The notes beneath the pieces were generated by a model, which saw only the letters and a program-made list of their open reading frames with translations, ran no database searches and was not told the origin of the DNA. A program made the position numbers and the translations under genes. A DNA stretch of 64,000 nt from Corallochytrium limacisporum (Eukaryota; Opisthokonta): contig PDIP01000036.1 in NCBI GenBank assembly GCA_002811645.1, positions 266,985-330,984 on the forward strand, in the 5' to 3' direction. Numbering within the stretch: position 1 is the first letter of the stretch; each line of letters begins with the position of its first letter. This document shows positions 32,155 to 42,939 of this stretch, one piece after another.

Positions 32155-32838
32155 TCATCGATTCTTCCGTGGTCGCCGGACTGCTTTCAGCACCTTGAGG
32201 TGTTCAGGTCCAGCCCTACGCTCCACAATGGTGCTGACCTCAAGTTCCTGTGTCGAGAGTTGCTCAGTTAAATCTGCTAAATCGTTTTCTGGTAATGCAA
32301 TCATGTACAGTGTACCACCGTCCGTGAGGAGCATTCCGATGTCCGGCAGGATGCGATCCGTTACCTCACGGCCTTTAACACCCCCGGCCCATGATCGAGC
32401 CAAACTTGAGCTGTTGATTTCCTCCGTTGAAGTTGGAACGTAGGGTGGATTAAAGAGGATCACATCAGCAAACCCCACGGATGGTGAAAAGCGAAGGGCG
32501 CTATGTAAATCTGAGGTAATAGTGTCGATTGGTATCTTATTAGCTTGTCCTGTTTTGTACGTCGCATTTGTCGCCCTGGGATTTATGTCGATACCTACAA
32601 AATGGCACGGTATCTCGTGTGATGTTTCCTCTATCGCTTTCAAAACGATACCCAGATGAGAAAGTACCACACCGCTCCCGCAGCCGATCTCCATGGCCAA
32701 TGCCGGTTTCAAATTTGCTAAGTGTTCCAGGTCTCCTTCGATTGCATCCATGAGAAGAAACGTGTCCTCAGCTGGTTCATATAGATGATTAAAGTCCTCA
32801 GAACCCAGGTGCGCCGTTTTGGGACTTGGAAACTTCAT
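32155..32838 (-). CDS. N6AMT1: HEMK2/N6AMT1-type class I methyltransferase (eRF1 glutamine N5-methyltransferase)
   Basis: 227 residues, no intron. With TRMT112 this enzyme methylates the GGQ glutamine of release factor eRF1, tuning translation termination; other lysine or DNA substrates have been proposed. The start MKFPSPKTAH leads directly into LYEPAEDTFLLMDAIE, the family's diagnostic N-terminal motif. The SAM-binding loop is EIGCGSGVV (about 50-58), the acidic strand end is GIDINPRA, and the catalytic NPPY is at 130-133 (LFNPPYVPTSTEEI). A C-terminal segment RRAGPEHLKVLKAVR matches the family end. Its ATG overlaps the stop of the small upstream ORF (ATGA). It is transcribed in the same direction as WDR6. 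Confidence 0.93.
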   Translation of the reverse strand: MKFPSPKTAHLGSEDFNHLYEPAEDTFLLMDAIEGDLEHLANLKPALAMEIGCGSGVVLSHLGIVLKAIEETSHEIPCHFVGIDINPRATNATYKTGQANKIPIDTITSDLHSALRFSPSVGFADVILFNPPYVPTSTEEINSSSLARSWAGGVKGREVTDRILPDIGMLLTDGGTLYMIALPENDLADLTEQLSTQELEVSTIVERRAGPEHLKVLKAVRRPRKNR

Positions 32839-33113
32839 GATGAAACTCTGTCCTCTTGTTTAACGTCTTGATCCTCATTCTTCGCGGCCCTTGGGAAAAA
32901 GAAAGGTGCCCATGTGGAAAGGCTATTCTCTGTTGCTTTTACGCCCCGCAGATTTCCCTCTGTTGACGCCCTTTGGCTCAGTGTATCTACCTCAGTTTCG
33001 ATATCTTTCAAATGTGATATCGTTGTCTGCAATTCCTTCACAATGGCGACGTCAACCTGCAAGTCTCTATCTTGTTCGATGGCCGCATTGATTTCCTCCA
33101 AAGTCAGTGGCAT
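32835..33113 (-). CDS. Small predicted coiled-coil protein overlapping the HEMK2 start
   Basis: 92 residues from the ATG at 33113; I do not recognise it. The first half is a plausible amphipathic helix or coiled coil (LTLEEINAAIEQDRDLQVDV, then AIVKELQTTISHLKDIETEV). The second half is polar, ending KNEDQDVKQEDRVSS. Its TGA overlaps the ATG of the methyltransferase by the four bases ATGA at 32835-32838. The protein-like heptad pattern argues for a real small gene. Possibilities are a dicistronic transcript, a long upstream ORF that regulates the methyltransferase, or a separate gene with a nested promoter. It lies 124 bp from the WDR6 stop. Confidence 0.5.
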   Translation of the reverse strand: MPLTLEEINAAIEQDRDLQVDVAIVKELQTTISHLKDIETEVDTLSQRASTEGNLRGVKATENSLSTWAPFFFPRAAKNEDQDVKQEDRVSS

Positions 33114-33237
33114 GGTCTGCACGGACCAACTGTTAGCGTCTACTTGTACGATTTAAACCTCACTAACTAACTTTATCGAAATATAAAGCAAATCGAAAGC
33201 AAAATTGTTGGGTGTGGTGGTCCACAGCGGTATCGTC

Positions 33238-36200
33238 TCAACTAGCTGCAGGCGCAAGGGTGATAGAGACATTGCTTCCTCTCCCTCTCCGCAATGTCGC
33301 AGGTTCGGTGGGGGCCCAGGTGCGCAGGCGAAGGAAACACAGTCCTATGCCAACCACACCAACAGTAATATCCTGGGCAATGTCATCTGTGTCTTTTCGA
33401 GCACCTTCAGCTTCCTTTTCCACTGGGACATCAATTGGGACATTAGAAAAGAAATCCATGTCCTGTGGATCGGCCACATGAATGATAGTACTGGCGGTTA
33501 GCGAGAAACTCAGGACAGTCTCATCGACGGTCCAAATATTGAGTCGTTGGTCGATTGATAAGCTCATGAACATCAAGGGATCTCGCTTGTTCTTGCGACG
33601 TGGCAGCCATTTGATGCATGTCACCATTGAGCTGTGGGCAGCTTCTTCGACAAAGAAATCCACCTTGCGGGCGTCATCCGCGTACACCTCGGTCAAGGCT
33701 ATGGCATTGTCATCTCCTCCCGAGGCAACGAGCCACGAGTCTTTGGCATGCTCCACCACTGCGATAGCGTTCACGCCAGACTGATGAGGCCGAAACTTAC
33801 TACGGGGCGTGCCAGTGGCCGGATCCATCCGTTGCACTTCACCATTGGTAAGTCCGACCAGAACGATTTCTTCAGGACTTCCTTCAGTTCGCGTGATCCA
33901 TTGCATACTGAGGATACATCGGCCAGCCTTGTATGACCAAATCACATTGTGATGGCGGCTTTCTGCATCTATTTCCACTCTGAATAGGTGCATATTGGAG
34001 GATCCGGCCAAGAACACCAATGGATTTTGCGGGCTGGTGGTGATGGCCATGTAGCGCGCTTCATCGTTTTGTCCAAGGGAGTCACCCACGGACTTTACCA
34101 AATGTTGTGGCAAACCAGAGCGGAACAAGAATCGGAGGCGCCGGTGCCTTCCCTCCAGAACCTGACCTTCCCAGGAACGAATTTCCTCTTTCGCACCTGC
34201 AGAATACATCCAGATCTGCTGATCCTGCCCAGTCACAGCGAGGGACGTAATTGTGCCCTTGTGACGTTCAAGGATGTGTACGTTCATCGGAGGTTCTCGT
34301 CGTGAACGCGGATTGCGATTCACCGATGCATCCCAGTGATGAACCATGGCGTATCCTGCATCTCCGCCACTGATACCACATAAGGTCGTGTCATCTAGTT
34401 TGCGAAGACAGAGAGCACGGCTCTCTCGGGTATGAGACGGAGGGAAGTGCCGCTCAATCAAGCGCCAGTGACTCTTTGTATGGTCCAAATTCTGGGCAAT
34501 GGCAATGTTCAATTTAGAGTCGCGGATGTATCCAAACCAATACCTGAGTGTTCCAGATTCAGTCTGGTAGTAGCTCGATGTCCAGGATCTGTGATGACCT
34601 CCACAGGGAACAGAAAGCATCAGTTTCTTATCCTGCAAATTGTACAGGTTGAATGATTTGTTGAAGAAACATCCAACGATGACAACAAAATCGTCCCGGA
34701 TTCCGAGTTGCTTGTTGGTCCGATCGTGTACAGATGAATTGCCAAGCGGCAAGAGGCATGCGATTAGATTTGCATTTCTTGCCACCTTGGTCATTTTGAA
34801 TATTTCAATCCTTTCAATGACCCACGTAGTCGATTCGTCGGCATTGGTGTTCTCTTTCACTGCAAACAAGCAAATTGCACCGTCCATCATACCACAGCTC
34901 AAATAGTGTCCCGAGTCTGTCACGTAAATGCTTGCAATTCCTCTTTTACTGTGAACGCTCGCAGTGGTCACCGTCGACTCCACAACACCAGTGGTATCGG
35001 CAGAGATCTGGAAAGCCCGCACGAAACCATTGCGCATACCAGTGACAACTAGATTCCTTTCTGCATCAAAAGCTGCAGAGGTAATCATTTCGTCCACAGA
35101 GGTCTCCCATTGGAAGATCATCCCAGGGACTGTGCTAGTCGGGTTGTTCACATCGCACGTCCACAGTGTGTGTTGGCCTTGTGAATCACATATCAGCAAC
35201 ATTGATGGGGAGAGTGGCTCCATCACTGAGACATTGGCAATATTCAGCCCCGCGAACTCTTCAATATTAGCAGCCTGATCGATGCGAAGAATTACTCCAG
35301 CAAATGTTGCACATAGAATGCACTGTCCATCTGCTGTCCCTTTGCTTACGAGGCACCGACGCAAGAACTCGCTGTGCGAGGAAATTGCATGGGCCATAAA
35401 CTCATCAGGGCCATGTGCCATACTACCCACTGAGATTCGACCGTCATCATAAAATACACATGCAAATGATGAGGAACCTCCAAATGCCTGGATGCGACTC
35501 ACACTTGCTTTGCTGTCGTCTATGACTACTTCAATCTCCGGATGACTCTCGTCTATACCGACTGCCGACGCCGTCTGCCATACCTTAATCTCACCATTGT
35601 CATGACCTAGAAGTACATCATTTCCGCCTGTATCATTCGTACACTCAGCCGTTGGGATGACTGTACTGGTCCAAATGCTGTTCCCTGCAAGTCCCACCCT
35701 CTCCGCCACACGGGTAACTTCTTTACTATTGGAGGCATCCCAGAGTATAGCACGGCCGTCTTCGCCAGTCGATAGCAATTCGACAACTGTAGCTGCATGC
35801 CACGATACATTCCAAACACGTCCATGATGACCGCGAAGCACTGCATACGGAACCAAAGTTTCGTTCTCCGTGATATCTTGGAGATTCCACAACCGTACCG
35901 TACGATCATCCGAACCGGACGCCAGTAGGCTGTGTTGATGAGGATTAAATGACAAAGTAAAGATGGCGCCTTCATGGCCTTTGAGAAACACAGGGGTACT
36001 ATACTTTCCTTCCTCAAAACTCCATAGAAAGATTTCCTTGAAGACGGTACCGATAGCAACCGTTGGCTGATCGTCGGGTTGGAATGCCGCCGCGTACAAA
36101 ATTGAGCAATACTGTCCTTCATGTGTTACGGAGCTTCCAAAACAGATACTGTCATCTGATACATGCACAGGTACCCGGATCACCTTGTTATGCGCCGTAA

Positions 36201-36672
36201 TGGTGTCCATGATGATAGATCCGTCATATTGGTCTGTCCGCGCCAGTCTGACATCTAGAATACGATCTCCTACTCTGTACGCTTTGTGCTGTGTCACTGT
36301 CACTGTGCGTTCGCTCTTGACGGGCAGAACCACGACCTCCGTTACACATTGACACAGGAGATACTCGGCACGTCCATCATCTCCATGAACTACAAAGCTG
36401 CGAATCTTATGGATACGCTCGAGGCCATGGATTTGTCGTTCAAGTACCTTGATGCCTGACTTTCCGTCAAAAATCCGAATAAAGGGTCCAATGCCGACGC
36501 AAAGAAGTGGACCGAGAGTGAATCCCTGTCCTGGATCTGTTTCACTGCTGGATATCCAGTGTAAAGCAGTGATAGGCCCAATGAATGCACCATCGAGGGG
36601 TTCAACATCGAGATTGCCCCACGTTGCAACGGGTCGTTTACTTCCTGGTCTCGGCATCTGCGAACCGATCAT
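33238..36672 (-). CDS. WDR6: WDR6 / Rtt10-Trm734 WD40 protein, tRNA 2'-O-methylation partner
   Basis: 1144 residues, no intron, from the first ATG at 36672 (MIGSQMPRPGSKRP). The family has about 1000-1150 residues. WDR6 scaffolds FTSJ1 (yeast Trm7) for 2'-O-methylation of position 34 in the anticodon loop of selected tRNAs. The N-terminal signature is LLCVGIGPFIRIFDGKSG. The first propeller has clear WD repeats, for example HEGAIFTLSFNPHQHSLLAS then GSDDRTVRLWNL, and HHGRVWNVSWHAATV then STGEDGRAILWD. Further repeats run to the C-terminus (GTITSLAVTGQDQQIWMYSA, SGVNAIAVVEHAKDSWLVAS then GGDDNAIAL), giving about three propellers. No signal peptide or enzyme motif. It is divergent from the NuiA-like gene. 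Confidence 0.88.
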   Translation of the reverse strand: MIGSQMPRPGSKRPVATWGNLDVEPLDGAFIGPITALHWISSSETDPGQGFTLGPLLCVGIGPFIRIFDGKSGIKVLERQIHGLERIHKIRSFVVHGDDGRAEYLLCQCVTEVVVLPVKSERTVTVTQHKAYRVGDRILDVRLARTDQYDGSIIMDTITAHNKVIRVPVHVSDDSICFGSSVTHEGQYCSILYAAAFQPDDQPTVAIGTVFKEIFLWSFEEGKYSTPVFLKGHEGAIFTLSFNPHQHSLLASGSDDRTVRLWNLQDITENETLVPYAVLRGHHGRVWNVSWHAATVVELLSTGEDGRAILWDASNSKEVTRVAERVGLAGNSIWTSTVIPTAECTNDTGGNDVLLGHDNGEIKVWQTASAVGIDESHPEIEVVIDDSKASVSRIQAFGGSSSFACVFYDDGRISVGSMAHGPDEFMAHAISSHSEFLRRCLVSKGTADGQCILCATFAGVILRIDQAANIEEFAGLNIANVSVMEPLSPSMLLICDSQGQHTLWTCDVNNPTSTVPGMIFQWETSVDEMITSAAFDAERNLVVTGMRNGFVRAFQISADTTGVVESTVTTASVHSKRGIASIYVTDSGHYLSCGMMDGAICLFAVKENTNADESTTWVIERIEIFKMTKVARNANLIACLLPLGNSSVHDRTNKQLGIRDDFVVIVGCFFNKSFNLYNLQDKKLMLSVPCGGHHRSWTSSYYQTESGTLRYWFGYIRDSKLNIAIAQNLDHTKSHWRLIERHFPPSHTRESRALCLRKLDDTTLCGISGGDAGYAMVHHWDASVNRNPRSRREPPMNVHILERHKGTITSLAVTGQDQQIWMYSAGAKEEIRSWEGQVLEGRHRRLRFLFRSGLPQHLVKSVGDSLGQNDEARYMAITTSPQNPLVFLAGSSNMHLFRVEIDAESRHHNVIWSYKAGRCILSMQWITRTEGSPEEIVLVGLTNGEVQRMDPATGTPRSKFRPHQSGVNAIAVVEHAKDSWLVASGGDDNAIALTEVYADDARKVDFFVEEAAHSSMVTCIKWLPRRKNKRDPLMFMSLSIDQRLNIWTVDETVLSFSLTASTIIHVADPQDMDFFSNVPIDVPVEKEAEGARKDTDDIAQDITVGVVGIGLCFLRLRTWAPTEPATLRRGRGSNVSITLAPAAS

Positions 36673-37184
36673 GGTCCCGTTGAAGCAGCCATATTTTCTC
36701 AATCTCTGCTGCTGATTTTCCGTCCTCTAGCCCATTGTAAAGTAATTTATCGAAACTTGAGTCGTTCAGGGTGTCGACATCCTGTTGCTTAATACCAGTA
36801 CTCGTGTGTTAACGAAGTACGCCATGTGAGACCCGCAATTTACACGAGTCCCTCACTAGTGCTGCCTTCACTATCAAATTCCCCATTGTGATAAGCAGTC
36901 TCGTAGCATTCCATTTTAATCGTTCTAACCACGAAAACGTTTGAAACCTACGGGAGGTGCTCCTCTCTGTGGGTAAGAAAGAGAAAACTTCGGTACATTT
37001 AGGCCCGGGCCAGGGCATCGCCAGAGACAGGACGTCGGACATACCGGGTTTCGCGCTCGTTGGGGGTTTTCCCATCACCTGCATTTTACGCAATTCGGAG
37101 GTGAGGTGATCGTCCTTTACTCGTTCGGGTCCGACTGTGCCGCGCGGCCCACAGACATTGTAAGTTACCACCGAGACCGCGCCA
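36673..37184. other. Divergent spacer between WDR6 and the NuiA-like gene
   Basis: Presumed bidirectional promoter region. No gene and no strong repeat seen. Confidence 0.5.
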
Positions 37185-38000
37185 ATGATCGCCTCCAACG
37201 AGCCTTTCAAAGGTCTTGTACGTAAATATTATTGTGCCCCATGTGTTGGTATTAGAGGCAACAAGGTCATGGGTCTCTCACAGAGAAATACTGATCCTGC
37301 TACGCTCCCAATCACAAGTGATTCCCCAATGCTAAAGGTTTTGCAACGCTTCACCGGGCGGCAAGTACACACGGGTAGTGTCCGACAGATCCGCTTTCGT
37401 AGTTACAAGATGAGCGAGTCGGTGCCGCAGATCATTCAGGAGGCCCAGAAGCCGTCCTTTGTTACAGAGCATGCCGCCAAGGGCCAGAGTCTGTTTACGG
37501 GAGGGTTCAAAATGAAGGTGTATGGAGTTGCCTTTCTTGGGGAAGGTGAGCCCGATACCGCTATTGAGGGAGTAGGTGAAGACTTGTCTGAGCTCAAAGA
37601 GCTAGCAGGACCAGCCAGTGAACTGATTTGGCAGTCAGAGACGGACTATGAGCTTGTGCCCTTTTTTGCAACTAGGAAGAGCAGTGGGCCTTTGACTGCC
37701 GAAGACCTGGTGAACGAGGCAGGGCTGAACACCGCTGTCTGGAATAGCAATAGAGAAGAGGTGCTGCGAATGGGTGATCCAGGGTCGGTCGATGGATTTT
37801 TGGTAGATCGCTTGCGCAGATGGAATGGCAGTGATGCGGATGGTGAAATAGAATGCATTCGTGATTTTGTCTTGTCTAAAAGCGACTGTATGGCAGTATG
37901 GTTAGGGAAGGGAATCTGCAATCCGGCCTTGCTGATGTTTGCAGGCACTGGCAAAAGTGGTCATATCGTCGGCTTCCTTACTGGAGCTGTCGAAACCTGA
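37185..38000 (+). CDS. NuiA/EndoGI-like nuclease-inhibitor domain protein, possibly mitochondrial
   Basis: 271 residues from the first ATG. A second in-frame ATG at 37329 gives 223 residues beginning MLKVLQRFTGRQVHTGSVRQ, which looks like a mitochondrial presequence, so the shorter form may be the real one. Residues about 136-271 resemble the cyanobacterial nuclease A inhibitor NuiA: ELIWQSETDYELVPFF near the start of the domain, a central GSVDGFLVDRLRRW, and the end GHIVGFLTGAVET, which parallels the NuiA C-terminus. NuiA blocks the secreted nuclease NucA, a homologue of mitochondrial endonuclease G; the Drosophila EndoG inhibitor is built from two such domains. Here I see one. The family call rests on remembered sequence pattern and is moderate; inhibition of a host EndoG-type enzyme is inference. 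Confidence 0.55.
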   Translation: MIASNEPFKGLVRKYYCAPCVGIRGNKVMGLSQRNTDPATLPITSDSPMLKVLQRFTGRQVHTGSVRQIRFRSYKMSESVPQIIQEAQKPSFVTEHAAKGQSLFTGGFKMKVYGVAFLGEGEPDTAIEGVGEDLSELKELAGPASELIWQSETDYELVPFFATRKSSGPLTAEDLVNEAGLNTAVWNSNREEVLRMGDPGSVDGFLVDRLRRWNGSDADGEIECIRDFVLSKSDCMAVWLGKGICNPALLMFAGTGKSGHIVGFLTGAVET

Positions 38001-38081
38001 ACAGAGCGATATATTTCACTGTGTATACTACTAGTTTCTATATAAATGCATTTAAGAATTTGCCATGTACTCATTGGCGTG

Positions 38082-38810
38082 TCACCCTGTTGTCGATTTC
38101 GACGATGGTGAGAGTCCTCCGCTTTCCACGTGTTCAATCCATGGATTGATTATTCTTTTCAGAACCCGATCCATTAACCACGCAGTCAGGCCCCAGACGA
38201 TCTCTGGCCCGCCCGTCCATCGAGGGACCTTTCCCGATATTCTGTAGGTGTTGTAGGTGACATTCTTGGGGTCCAGCAAATGACTAATGGGAAAAGTAAA
38301 CGCTTGCTCAACTTCATCTGGGTTGAGTTTTAAGGATTTCATGTCCAGGTCACCAAGATAGCCAACCACAGGTGTCACTGATGCTGTCTTGGTAATTTCC
38401 CATGCATCATTATCTATTCCAAGGATTCTAATGTTCTTTGGATCCCACCCTAGTTCCTCCTCCATTTCCCTAAGTGCAGTGAACGTCAAGTCTTTGTCGG
38501 TGTCGTCCATCATGCCTCCTGGGAAACTAACCTCGCCGGAGTGCTTGTTCAACTTAGCAGACCGTAGTGTAAAGAGCACTGATGGAACACCATTGATCTT
38601 GCAGAAAGGTACCAGGACTGCAGCCTGACGTTCTAACGTGACCGACTCACGCTTCCGTTCACTAAAAACTTTCTCACAAAACTGGAGGTGGTCCTCGCTA
38701 AGCATGGTATCCATGGCCCGCTGCGTTAGACATCCATGTGCGTACCTGCGTACGAAGAAGGTCCCAGGAGTGATCCTGCCTACGTAGGGTCGAACCAACA
38801 GGGGTAACAT
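38082..38810 (-). CDS. Nudix hydrolase of the CoA diphosphatase type (NUDT8/NUDT7-like)
   Basis: 242 residues from the first ATG at 38810, no intron. The family cleaves CoA and acyl-CoA to phosphopantetheine and 3',5'-ADP. The CoA-diphosphatase signature LRSAKLNKHSGEVSFPGG precedes the Nudix box (about 95-122), which has GGMMDDTDKDLTFTALREME with the metal-binding REMEEEL core. WEITKTASVTPVVGYLGDLD follows, as in this subfamily. The N-terminus (MLPLLVRPYVGRITPGTFFVRRYAHG) is basic and fits a mitochondrial presequence. No peroxisomal SKL-type C-terminus is present (it ends SKSTTG). Mitochondrial NUDT8 is therefore the better match than peroxisomal NUDT7. It converges on the NuiA-like gene with 81 bp between stops. 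Confidence 0.88.
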   Translation of the reverse strand: MLPLLVRPYVGRITPGTFFVRRYAHGCLTQRAMDTMLSEDHLQFCEKVFSERKRESVTLERQAAVLVPFCKINGVPSVLFTLRSAKLNKHSGEVSFPGGMMDDTDKDLTFTALREMEEELGWDPKNIRILGIDNDAWEITKTASVTPVVGYLGDLDMKSLKLNPDEVEQAFTFPISHLLDPKNVTYNTYRISGKVPRWTGGPEIVWGLTAWLMDRVLKRIINPWIEHVESGGLSPSSKSTTG

Positions 38811-41800
38811 GCCTGTTGTCCGGTAAAGTAGCAACCATTGGTTCCTATGACGTGCCCACGGTCATGTTTCTAGTTAATCACACAGCCCAACCCAAAGAAC
38901 AAATTTTTCCGTTTGAGAAGTTCAACATGTTTGAAGTACCTTGTCATTGTGTCATATAGGTTGCCACAAATGCACGAATCCTTGCAGCGTCTCTGACCTT
39001 GGGACGCCAACACGATATGTGCAGAATCCCTGCCACTTGTTTCTAAGCCAGTCAGTAGTACCGGCAGCCAGCATGACGACAACGCCCGCTCTTGGAGGGT
39101 GATTCTATTCAAATCTTCCATATCCCGTCGAAGGAGGGTGTCTGGACGACCCGGCCCGCCGATCACTTCGTTCCAATTAGGGGTTTTTTTGGTTTGGTTT
39201 TTGTTTGTTGGGGGGAAGGAGGAGAGGGGATGATGAGCTTGACCGAAGCTCACTGATCGCCTTACAGTTAAGGGAGCTTGCTGAAAGAGAGATGTGGGAG
39301 CGGTCCAAAGGGTGCTATGAAGAGATCTTTCACCGCCACCACCCAACCTCTCGTGATCGGCTTTAGGATGGCCGAAGGATGTCGATCGCCAACCCAAGCA
39401 ACTAAGAGGAAAATCTTAAGCTTCAATTCGTGAGGTATCCATCGTCCTTCGTGGCCTCGACATTGTGAACAATTGTGCGCATCTCATACATGGTGGATAC
39501 CAGGGATATAGGACAAGCATGACGCTCTGTGATCCGGTTCGGGACCTCTGAGGATTCTCGAAGTGGACCTGAGGCGCAGGTGGGATCAGATATTGCACTC
39601 GAGAACCAAGAAAGCGGACTCCTTTGTATCACCCCTGCTCTCTAGTGAGCAAAAAGGATCCCCATCCACACCTGCTCGTTTTAGAGGTCCATTTCACACG
39701 CGACGGGTGTTGTTTGACAGATGCAGCAAATGTACGCGCAACTGCCACAGTGGCTCCACAAGGGATAGTGTGCCCCCGTTCGTGCCGTTGACTTCGACGT
39801 ACGCGCACCGCCCCCCGTTCCCCTGCACTTACCATGTGTCCCCAACAACTCCGGAGCTTGACTCCTATTCCACTCCGACCACCAGTGCTTGCAAGACAAG
39901 TTGGCCCTCATATCCTGAGAGCTGGCTGTCCCGCTGGTTTCTTCGTTTTACTCCTCTTTCTGGCAAAGCGAGTTCCCTATGGAGCCACAATGGGATTGTC
40001 GCAGCCCGGCGATCACGAAACCGTTAGGAGCGCCAGACACGGACAGTCTATGTGTCACATAGGGCGCGCGACAACAAGCAGTGCCCTTAGGGCCGGCCTA
40101 CTGGACCCGAGGTCTAGGACTACTTCCATTGGCCGCTTCCACATTCTGTGGAAGGGTGACTAGGGGTGACAAGCTTTCCGTCCGCCTCTTCCACTACGGG
40201 TCGGTCAAGAGAACTGAGCGTTCCACGTCCAACTGCCCCCTTCTCACTCGTGCCCGGTTTCTCGTCGAACCCAAACAGACCGAAGGGAGAGTGAGAAGGA
40301 AAAAAACCTTCCACGTACGACGTTGCCCGCCTCCACAAAGCCATTGAAAACGGACACCTAGGCTGTGGACGGTGCCATTTTTGGAGGAGGATAGATCGTA
40401 AACGGCTTCTGCAGTTTCTGTTTTGTTCGACAGTATCCAAACAATGGCGAATGTACGAGTAAAGGAGCCAAAGTCAGCGAAAGTAGTGAGGCCATAGCAA
40501 GGCACAATTAAGCCACGGATGAAGAAAAATCGACTTCGCCCCAAGAAATGGCTGGAGTTGCGAAAGGACCGACACAGGAAGTCCTCACTTCCAGTATAGA
40601 ATATGGTATCGACGCATCCTTGGAGACGAGAAAATGAGCGAACGATCACAATGCACTTGCAAAACGGATGATTAGGCCAACTAACACATCAAAAAGCCGG
40701 AGACATCAGCAGGAACAAGGGGGGTGGGGTTGAACCTCGAAACCACACACTCATAGTCCAGAACACGCCCAGTGTCACGATAGTCACCATCAGTACTAAA
40801 TGTACTGCTATCTTCACAACCTCTTTCGCCCAGCCCCAAAACCTCAGGCGAACGGTGTGATTTCTTGCTCTCCTCTGAGATATCCATCACGATTCTTGCA
40901 TTGGTTGCTGAGAGGTTGCTACTACTGGAGCAGTGGTAAAACTACTTGCCTGGATACCCAATCGATAGTACAGCTACCTTGTTCCGTACGAGTCATGTCA
41001 AGTTCACTGTTGCGATTTTCATGTATTTAATATTGAATGTACGGTCATATTTCTCAATGTTTATGTGTGCATTCTCGATCCACATGGTGTCAATTGGGAT
41101 CACCTTGTTGTCTGCGCTGTACCGCGTGTGTCCTCCAAATGTCGATTCCTCCTGGCCACAACACCATCAGTAATTAATGTGCTAGACTTTTTGGCCCGTG
41201 TGTATATTCTCATGGCCTTGTGGTGAACTGTTCGTGCTTGGGTCCTGTCCCGTTCGCACACTCGTAAAGAGCACCCATTCTCCTATTTTTCTTCTTCATT
41301 CCGTGGTTACCAGTCGTGTTTCCGTATTTAAAGTATGAATTCTGTAGACAGCATCAGCAGATCGACAGTATATGTTTTTGCTTACTTCTGAAACAGCACT
41401 CGAAAGACTGATGGAGATTGATTGTTATTGATGGCAGTTTACAACGACTATGAGTTGGTGCGGTGGTTTTGCGCAGGGTACGAGAGCAAAATTTTGCGTG
41501 GTGAAAAGGGAGTGAGAAACTGCGCAAGAGTTTCGGGACTATTTCACCACATGGTAAGGACCTCCTTTTCCTAAATGTGTACAATCACAGTACTGAATCA
41601 GTGGGTGGAAACTTCGTCAGGGCGCACGCGGCTCGCATACCTGCGTGTTGGGAAAATCATTCCATTCCTTAGAGTCTCTCCCTCTCCCCTCCCCACACTC
41701 CTCAGGCGGGACCCGGTGGGGCCCTGTCACCCACACAATTCTGCTCCAGGCATGGTTCTGTGCGCCAGATATAAGAATTGGAGATCCGCCATTGGTGGGG

Positions 41801-42939
41801 CGGCACCGGAGACCAACCTGACCGAAACAAGAATGAAAAAAAAAAACGAATCAAAAGCAGGCAAACGGGCAGAAGAAATATAAGGACAAGGGCTTGGGGG
41901 AGGGGGGCGGGGGAACCGGAAGAACGGGGAATGAGAAAGCGTGAGCGGCGTTGGTCCACTTGTCCCCGCCGAGGGAAGGGCAGGACTTCTTTTGGGTGTA
42001 TAAAAGTCGATAAGTTGAGGGTTATGGCCATGAATTGTACCGCAATGGCGCATATCTACGACCAAAACCAACAGATCGTCGCGGACGGTCGGGCGAGGGA
42101 AAAGCAGGACAGGGGGTAACGGAGTGGACGTGGGGATAACGAGTGATTGTGATGTGGTGTGGTGAGACCATACCAAATCAAGCACCTCCTTGCGAAAAAA
42201 GGGGTTGAGGCCATAGAAAAAATGACTGGCCAGGTCCCCTATACGAGGGAGAGGAGGAGAGGGAAAGAGGGTCCGGCTGTTTATTTCCAGAGAACACCGG
42301 AGACGATAGGCGGGGGAGGAAGGAAGGGAGGAGGGGGAGAGGGGGAAGAAGAGGGACATTGAATTTGCATCTCCATGAAAAGCGCTGGTGAAATTTTCCA
42401 TTGAAAGGGTATGCGCCTGTCGCTGGCTTTCTCCAACAGATTTCAGAGAAGATGAGGGGAAGGTCCCCATCCAATTAAAACGGGACGACCGGAATTTCCG
42501 AGATTTGGTGGAGCTGTCAAATCTATCGTTGGGCACCCAGAGTCGGCTGGAGTGAGAGCAGAGAGTCACAAGTGCACGACGATCTAGTAAGGCCGCTCTG
42601 GATACCAAGTGCGCACAAAATCAAAAAATACCGGTGCCCTCAACTGTTTACCTCGAGTTCGTCGCTGTGTTGTGTAATGCTTAGTATCACATAGTCTTTT
42701 GTTTCGTTTCCTTTTGCGACACACACAGTGATTTGCTTAAGTGGTAGTTACGAGTTTCGTTGGCTACTTGAAACCTTTAATGGTATTCAGGTTGCTAATG
42801 GAAGATAACGATCCCAGGTAGAATACTAGACTATTGATAGCGAGGGGATCAAATCTTCCCCATCCGGTGAGTACGACGACGGTACATAATTATGAAGTAG
42901 AAAATGCAATAATCAACTAGGGCCAAAGGGAAGTCAGAT
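38811..42939. other. 4.1 kb stretch with no supported gene
   Basis: Short frames only, plus a 293-codon minus-strand frame (41727-42608) that I reject as a composition artefact. The part from about 41.8 to 42.4 kb is purine-rich on the plus strand with G runs. The end must include the promoter of the attractin-like gene. No convincing RNA gene seen. Confidence 0.5.

Noticed and set aside
41727-42608. 293-codon minus-strand frame
   Set aside because: Composition is Pro/Ser/Phe-rich from purine-rich plus-strand sequence, no domain is recognisable, and smaller frames overlap it on both strands.
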